Positions 11,902 through 16,414 of a DNA stretch of 16,414 nt are shown piece by piece; positions within the stretch are counted from its first letter, which is position 1; each line of letters starts with the position of its first letter. The notes under the pieces were generated by a model, which was given only the letters and a program-made list of their open reading frames with translations, searched no databases and was not told the DNA's origin. Made by a program: the position numbers and the translations under genes. This DNA is from Methanoculleus sp. UBA208 (lineage in GTDB: Archaea; Halobacteriota; Methanomicrobia; Methanomicrobiales; Methanoculleaceae): the NCBI RefSeq assembly GCF_002498065.1, contig NZ_DAFZ01000074.1, forward strand, positions 732 through 17,145, read 5' to 3'.

Positions 11902-13852
11902 CGAAGAGGGATACCGGAAGCTGTTCGTTGAGGAGTCACGGGAGAATCACGAGAACATCGTGAACAATCTTCTTGCCCTTGAGAACGGGGAAGACCAGCA
12001 TACAGCCATCGATGAGATCTTCCGCTCTGCGCATACGCTCAAGGGGATGTCCGCATCGATGGGCTTTGACGCGATGGAGCACCTCTGTCACTCGATGGAG
12101 GATGTCTTTTCACTCATCAGGAGCGGCCAGCGGGGAGTGACGGCGTCGCTCACCGACCTTCTGCTCACCTGCACCGATGCGATCGAGGGGATGCTGGATA
12201 CGATCGAGGCCGGAGGAACCCCTTCCGACGAGCAGTCCGGGAGCCTGGTGCAGGAACTCCGGGCATTCACCGAAGAAGAATCCCCGGATGAGCCGACAGT
12301 ATCTCACGATGCGCCCTCCCCCGAACCGGCGGGAAAGGCCGACGGCCGTCCGGTCTATACGTTAACGATCGCCATCGATCCGTCCAGTACCATGAAGGAC
12401 ATCCGGGCCATGCTGCTCCTGCAGAATCTCCAGGAGATCGGGACGATCCTCTCGACAAACCCCATGCAGGAACTCCTCGAGGACGGGAAATTCGACGGCC
12501 CGTTCGAGATTCTTATCGAGAGCGAGGCAGGCGAGGATGCACTCAGGACCGTCGCTTCAGGCACCGAGATCTCTCTTCTCGATCTCTCCGTCCCGCAATC
12601 CCCGCAGGCAATCTTCCCGGAGGCGAGCGAGGAGGCCCAAACGCCCGAACCGGACCTCGAACCGGAAGCTGCGGTGCCGTCGCCACAGGCGCAGAGGGTA
12701 GCGAAGAGCGAGAAAAGCCGGGAGATCAAGAATATCCGCGTCGATATCCAGCGGCTCGACCGGATGATGAACCTTGTGGAGGACCTGGTGATCAACCGCG
12801 GACGGCTGGAACTGATCGCGAAGAAACACGGTATCAAAGAGTTCGACGAGGCGCTCTCCATGGTCGGCCGTTCGGTCTCCGACCTCCAGAACCTCATGAT
12901 GGGAATCCGGATGATGCCGCTCGAGCGCATCTTCAACCGCCTTCCCCGGGTCGTGCGGGATGTCGCAAACCACGACGGAAAGGAGGTCGAGTTCACCGTC
13001 GAGGGCGGCGAGACCGAACTCGACAGGAGTATGATGGACGGGCTCTCCGACCCGCTCCTGCATATCATCAGGAACGCGGTGAACCACGGCATCGAGACGC
13101 CGGAGATCCGTGAAGCCTGTGGAAAACCGCCGAAAGGGTCGCTGCGGCTGACAGCCCGCAGGGACAAGGACAACGTCATCATCGAGATCGAGGACGACGG
13201 TGCCGGCATCGATCCCGAGAGACTCCGGAAGAAGGCTGTCAGTAAAGGTCTCATGACGCCTGAAGCTGCGGCGAACGCAACAAAAGACGACCTTGTCAGC
13301 CTGCTCTTCGAGCCCGGGTTCAGCACGGCCGAGACGATCACCGACATCAGCGGGAGGGGTGTCGGGCTCGATGTGGTCAAAAAGACGATCGCATCGCTCA
13401 AGGGCACGATCAAGATCGAGACCGAGGTCGGCAGGGGAACGAAGTTCGAGCTGGTGCTGCCCCCGACGATGGCCATCATCGATGTCATGATGGTCCACAT
13501 CAACGGGATGCGGTGTGCCATCCCCGTCAGCAACGTCGTCGAGGTGGCACAGACGAGGCCGGAGGCGATCCACCGGATCGGCAACAGCGAGGCGATCCTG
13601 CTCCGGGACCAGACCCTCCCCCTGCACCGTCTGGAGGATATGTTCGGCCGGACAGAGAAGAGCGACACGCTGGTCGTGCTGCAGAACGACGGCAGGAGAT
13701 GCTGTATTAGCGTCGATACCGTGGACGGCCAGCAGGAGGTGGTGGTGAAACCGCTCTCCAGGATTGCAGGCAACTGCCGGGGGATCAGCGGGATCACCAT
13801 CCCCGGGGATGGTGATGTCGTACCGGTACTCGATGTAAATACAATGATTTAG
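11894..13852 (+). CDS. cheA: Chemotaxis histidine kinase CheA
   Basis: Receptor-coupled cytoplasmic kinase that phosphorylates CheY and CheB. Domains in order: the HPt (P1) domain with the phospho-His H47 in FRSAHTLKGMS; an acidic Pro-rich linker (about 125-150); a CheY/CheB-binding P2-like domain (about 153-235); a second linker (about 236-275); the dimerisation domain P3 (about 276-340, IDIQRLDRMMNLVEDLVINRGRL style); the ATP-binding domain P4 (about 345-525) with N box IIRNAVNHGIE (391-401), G1 DDGAGID (434-440) and G2 GRGVGLDVV (487-495); and a CheW-like P5 domain (about 526-652). The length, 652 aa, is normal and all catalytic boxes are intact. It overlaps cheB by 8 bp and is followed by cheC after 12 bp. 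Confidence 0.97.
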   Translation: MFDEEGYRKLFVEESRENHENIVNNLLALENGEDQHTAIDEIFRSAHTLKGMSASMGFDAMEHLCHSMEDVFSLIRSGQRGVTASLTDLLLTCTDAIEGMLDTIEAGGTPSDEQSGSLVQELRAFTEEESPDEPTVSHDAPSPEPAGKADGRPVYTLTIAIDPSSTMKDIRAMLLLQNLQEIGTILSTNPMQELLEDGKFDGPFEILIESEAGEDALRTVASGTEISLLDLSVPQSPQAIFPEASEEAQTPEPDLEPEAAVPSPQAQRVAKSEKSREIKNIRVDIQRLDRMMNLVEDLVINRGRLELIAKKHGIKEFDEALSMVGRSVSDLQNLMMGIRMMPLERIFNRLPRVVRDVANHDGKEVEFTVEGGETELDRSMMDGLSDPLLHIIRNAVNHGIETPEIREACGKPPKGSLRLTARRDKDNVIIEIEDDGAGIDPERLRKKAVSKGLMTPEAAANATKDDLVSLLFEPGFSTAETITDISGRGVGLDVVKKTIASLKGTIKIETEVGRGTKFELVLPPTMAIIDVMMVHINGMRCAIPVSNVVEVAQTRPEAIHRIGNSEAILLRDQTLPLHRLEDMFGRTEKSDTLVVLQNDGRRCCISVDTVDGQQEVVVKPLSRIAGNCRGISGITIPGDGDVVPVLDVNTMI

Positions 13853-13859
13853 GAGAGAT
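13851..13859 (+). promoter_or_regulatory. Ribosome binding site of cheC
   Basis: AGGAGAGAT overlaps the cheA stop codon (TAG, 13850-13852) and lies 5 bases before the cheC ATG at 13865. Confidence 0.6.
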
Positions 13860-13864
13860 TTTTC

Positions 13865-14479
13865 ATGGAGTTAGATCCGATTCAGATGGATGCGCTGGCA
13901 GAGTTTGGAAATATCGGTGCAGCACACGCGGCAACGACCCTGTCGCAGATGTTGATGAGCCCGATCGAGATGACGGTGCCGGAGGTGCAGGCCGTCGATA
14001 TCGCCCGGCTACACCATTATATCAGCAACGAGATATCGGCCGTGGTCGTCTTCCAGATCCAGGGGGAGGTCGCGGACGGGGGATATATCGTCGTCAGCAT
14101 GCCCCGGGAGACCATCATCCAGCTGACGAACCAGATGCTCGGCACCACCGATACCGACCGTGAGATCAACGAGATGGACCAGAGCGCTGCAATCGAGATC
14201 GGGAACATCATGATCTCGGCGTTCCTCGATGCGACCGCCGAACTGCTTGGTATCGTCATGCTGCCGTCTCCCCCGGCGCTGGCCATCGATATGGCGCATG
14301 CCGCCTTCGAATCCGTCATCGCGCAGATGGCCGGCGACGTGAACGATGTCCTGATCTTCAACACCGAGCTCACGAGCCAGGCGCCGCCCGTCTACGGGGG
14401 TATCTACCTGCTTCCGAACGCCGAACTCATGCGACAGTTATTCCAGATGCTGGAACGCCTGATGGAGCCACTCCCATAG
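13865..14479 (+). CDS. cheC: CheY-P phosphatase CheC
   Basis: Dephosphorylates CheY-P, an activity stimulated by CheD, and so resets the signal. The 204-residue protein has both active-site repeats of the CheC/FliY family: E13xxN16 in LAEFGNIGAAHA and E111xxN114 in AAIEIGNIMISAF, which suggests that both sites are functional. The linking strands (SAVVVFQIQGEVADGGYIVV and the MLPSPPALAI region) fit the family fold. It lies 12 bp after cheA and 17 bp before cheD, the usual CheC-CheD pairing. Confidence 0.95.
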   Translation: MELDPIQMDALAEFGNIGAAHAATTLSQMLMSPIEMTVPEVQAVDIARLHHYISNEISAVVVFQIQGEVADGGYIVVSMPRETIIQLTNQMLGTTDTDREINEMDQSAAIEIGNIMISAFLDATAELLGIVMLPSPPALAIDMAHAAFESVIAQMAGDVNDVLIFNTELTSQAPPVYGGIYLLPNAELMRQLFQMLERLMEPLP

Positions 14480-14496
14480 CCTGCCTCCGGGATACC

Positions 14497-14988
14497 ATGG
14501 AGAACAATTTTTTTGGTGAAGAAACGGCCGTAATCCTTGGCATGGGCGAACTCACGGTCGGGAAATGCCCGATGGGGACGATAGGGCTTGGTTCCTGCAT
14601 CGCGCTCATCCTGCACGACCGGCGGAAATCTCTTGCCGGGCTTGCCCACATCATGCTCCCTGAAAGCCGCGGGAACACCGATCGTCCCGGCAAGTTTGCC
14701 GATACTGCCCTGAACGCCCTCCTCGAGGAGATGGAGGAGTTCGGGAGCACGAAGTTCTCGATCGCCGCAATCGTCGTCGGCGGTGCGAGCATGTTTGAGT
14801 ATTCGGCGAGTTCCTTAAATATCGGCGAACGAAACGCTGCCGCAGTGAAGGACCTGCTGAACGCACAGGGCATCAGGATCGAACATGAGGAGACCGGCGG
14901 AAAGGTCGGGCGATCCGTGTATTACTGGCCGGAGGGGAAGGGCCGTCTCATCATCAAGAGGGCGGACGGGACATGCAGCGCGCTCTGA
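14497..14988 (+). CDS. cheD: Receptor glutamine deamidase CheD
   Basis: Deamidates specific glutamines of chemoreceptors and activates CheC. The 163-residue protein carries the expected catalytic residues: C34 in GLGSCIAL, H51 in LAHIMLP, and T28 (GTIGLGSC) in the position of the threonine used in characterised CheD. The ESRG, GGASMF and NIGERNAAAV motifs further along also fit the family. Its ribosome binding site is weak (CCGGGAT). The last 16 bases overlap the start of the next gene in another frame. CheC-P competition with receptors for CheD is a known feedback; whether it operates here is inferred. Confidence 0.95.
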   Translation: MENNFFGEETAVILGMGELTVGKCPMGTIGLGSCIALILHDRRKSLAGLAHIMLPESRGNTDRPGKFADTALNALLEEMEEFGSTKFSIAAIVVGGASMFEYSASSLNIGERNAAAVKDLLNAQGIRIEHEETGGKVGRSVYYWPEGKGRLIIKRADGTCSAL

Positions 14989-16136
14989 TCCTCTTTGTGG
15001 CCGCGGCATCCCTTTTCATCCCACTTTCGTCGGCTCTTTACGTCGAAGTGCCCGATTACAACTCAGGCATCGCATCCGACGGCGTCCATGACACCATCAA
15101 CGGCCGGTACGGGGACGTCATCTTTGCGACAGACAGCGGGATCTCCGTGTACACGGCAAACGGCACCTGGTATTCCGTCAATGCAAGGAACCCCGGGGAG
15201 ACGGCCTACGGTATGCTGGCGCCTCTCGAAACCATGGTGACCGCGGTTGCCCTCGACGCGGATGGTCATCTCTGGATAGGGTATCCGGGCGGGCTGCAGA
15301 TCGGGGACGGGACGGGTTACCGCGCCATCCAGGATCTGGATTTCCTCAAGAACCTCAACATCAACTGCATCGCGCGGTGGGGGAACGAGATGTGGATTGC
15401 CACCGGCCGGGCGGGCCTCCACCGCTGCCATGGCAGTGACTGGACGTGGTATAAGCCGCTCGGGCCCGAAGGCCTCGGGAGTTATACCGTTGTGAGCATG
15501 GCGGTCGATGCCGCGAGCGATGCGCTTGTCATCGGGTCGGAGAGCGACGGGGTCCGGGTGCTCAAGAATCGGACGGGGGAGGTCCGCTTCGAGCAGGTCA
15601 CCTGCCGCGGCGATTCGCTTCGCGGGATCTCCGAAGTGCGAACCGATCCGTTCGGGGGCGTGTACCTCTTCAACAGCACGACGGTCCTCCGGTACGTTCC
15701 TGACGAAGGGGTTACCCCGGTTCTCGGCGCCGGGAACCTGAGCACGTTCCCGGTCACGATCAACGATGTCGCGGCAACACCGGAAGGGATGCTGCTTATT
15801 GCGTCCGATAACGGGATATATGGGTGGAATGCGTCGGGTGTCGCCCTGCATCTCACATCGGGGGACGGCCTTCGCTCGAACTTTGTCAAGAAACTCTTCG
15901 TCGATGCCGCCGGGCGGTGCTGGTTCGTCGTTCCCGGGAACGTGGGCTACGTCCCGCCGACGACGGGATCCGCCACCCTCGATCTCTCCGCCGTCCCGGT
16001 GCCGACACCGGTGGTGACCGAGACGCCCCTCCCTCAAACTCCGGCGCCGGTGGAGACGTCCGGAGAGCCTGCCGGGCTGTTTGACGGGGTTTGGGCTTTC
16101 TTTGAGAGGTTGATCGGTGCGGTGAGCTCCGGGTGA
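14973..16136 (+). CDS. Secreted beta-propeller protein, overlapping cheD
   Basis: A 387-residue protein of unknown function. An N-terminal signal peptide (MQRALILFVAAASLFIPLSSA) predicts cleavage near residue 21-23. The body (about 30-330) has repeated motifs of the form ...DxxGxLWIGxxxGL..., at least six: FATDSGISVYTANG, LWIGYPGGLQIGDG, MWIATGRAGLHRC, LVIGSESDGVRVL, LLIASDNGIYGW and CWFVVPGNVGYV. This is the pattern of two-component regulator propeller (Reg_prop) repeats, here on their own with no kinase part, and seven blades are plausible. A Thr/Pro-rich linker (about 338-365) precedes a Phe/Trp-rich amphipathic end, GLFDGVWAFFERL. Five Asn-X-Ser/Thr sites suggest glycosylation. It overlaps cheD by 16 bp in another frame, so it is probably translated with it. 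A role in sensing, adhesion or surface assembly is inferred only from context. Confidence 0.82.
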   Translation: MQRALILFVAAASLFIPLSSALYVEVPDYNSGIASDGVHDTINGRYGDVIFATDSGISVYTANGTWYSVNARNPGETAYGMLAPLETMVTAVALDADGHLWIGYPGGLQIGDGTGYRAIQDLDFLKNLNINCIARWGNEMWIATGRAGLHRCHGSDWTWYKPLGPEGLGSYTVVSMAVDAASDALVIGSESDGVRVLKNRTGEVRFEQVTCRGDSLRGISEVRTDPFGGVYLFNSTTVLRYVPDEGVTPVLGAGNLSTFPVTINDVAATPEGMLLIASDNGIYGWNASGVALHLTSGDGLRSNFVKKLFVDAAGRCWFVVPGNVGYVPPTTGSATLDLSAVPVPTPVVTETPLPQTPAPVETSGEPAGLFDGVWAFFERLIGAVSSG

Positions 16137-16307
16137 ACAGGGTTTAAGAGTGGTCCCCTCAAGCACAATTTGGAGACCTTGAGTCCCTCTCCTGTATCTA
16201 CCCTACGGAGATCATACTTCCATTACGGTCTCAAAATTCAGTTCCTAGATCAAGAGAATTCCCTTTGATAGCACCGAGCACGGATTTCGTGAGGATATCG
16301 CCGGGAA
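16137..16307. other. Gene-free 3' region with weak inverted repeats
   Basis: No gene is visible on either strand. CTCAAG (16158-16163) and CTTGAG (16178-16183) form a 6-bp stem with a 14-nt loop soon after the propeller stop, and TTTGGAGACC (16169-16178) is nearly mirrored by GGTCTCAAAA (16227-16236). Either could help end the che transcript, but no good T tract follows. Confidence 0.35.
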
Positions 16308-16381
16308 GGGGGAATACTCCCCCCTCGAAACTCTTCGAGTTTCTCATGCTCACTCCGTTCGCACCTCGCACCTATCGGTGC
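16308..16381. repeat. Cluster of three tetraloop hairpins at window end
   Basis: Perfect stems with four-base loops lie close together: GGGGGA/TCCCCC (16308-16313, 16318-16323), CTCGAA/TTCGAG (16324-16329, 16334-16339) and GCACC/GGTGC (16368-16372, 16377-16381). The following CTCGCTACGCTCGC (16387-16400) is itself partly symmetrical. This is the look of a dispersed palindromic or REP-like element, or an edge of an inserted repeat. It continues beyond the window. Confidence 0.5.
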
Positions 16382-16414
16382 TCAAGCTCGCTACGCTCGC
16401 ACTCCCCGTCAGCC

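Overview
The window carries an archaellum (archaeal flagellum) locus joined to a chemotaxis operon, from a GC-rich methanogenic euryarchaeon. The order flaB1-flaB2 / flaCE-F-G-H-I-J / cheF / cheY-B-A-C-D, the archaeal CheF adaptor, TATA-box promoters, GGAGGTG-type ribosome binding sites and oligo-T terminators are all archaeal. The codon bias and the surface proteins with Thr/Pro-rich linkers look like Methanomicrobiales, perhaps Methanoculleus or a relative. That placement is inferred from gene style, not from any marker gene.

Layout. Bases 1-477 (minus strand) are the 5' part of a membrane-anchored surface protein that runs off the window. Bases 478-830 are a divergent intergenic region with several inverted repeats, the archaellin promoter and a strong hairpin in the archaellin leader. 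Two archaellin genes follow (831-1969) and end at a T8 tract. After a 464-bp non-coding gap, a second promoter with almost no leader starts a tightly packed motor operon (2434-9590): flaCE, flaF, flaG, flaH, flaI, flaJ and an unrecognised two-TM acidic protein. cheF (9625-10431) follows. A third promoter before cheY drives cheY-cheB-cheA-cheC-cheD and a secreted beta-propeller protein whose start overlaps cheD (10502-16136). The last 278 bases have no gene and end in closely spaced tetraloop hairpins.

How it works together. FlaB1 and FlaB2 are the filament subunits. FlaF and FlaG are pseudoperiplasmic, FlaH and FlaI are the cytoplasmic ATPase module, FlaJ is the membrane platform and FlaCE is the cytoplasmic switch scaffold. 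CheA phosphorylates CheY and CheB; CheY-P acts on the motor through CheF and FlaCE; CheC and CheD remove phosphate from CheY and modify receptors. cheW, cheR, receptor genes and the prearchaellin peptidase are not in the window.

The most interesting items are the 12-bp leader hairpin before flaB1, the undescribed two-TM acidic protein between flaJ and cheF, the secreted propeller coupled to cheD, the near-identical 5' blocks of the two archaellin genes, and ribosome binding sites written into the C-terminal codons of the preceding gene at five junctions.
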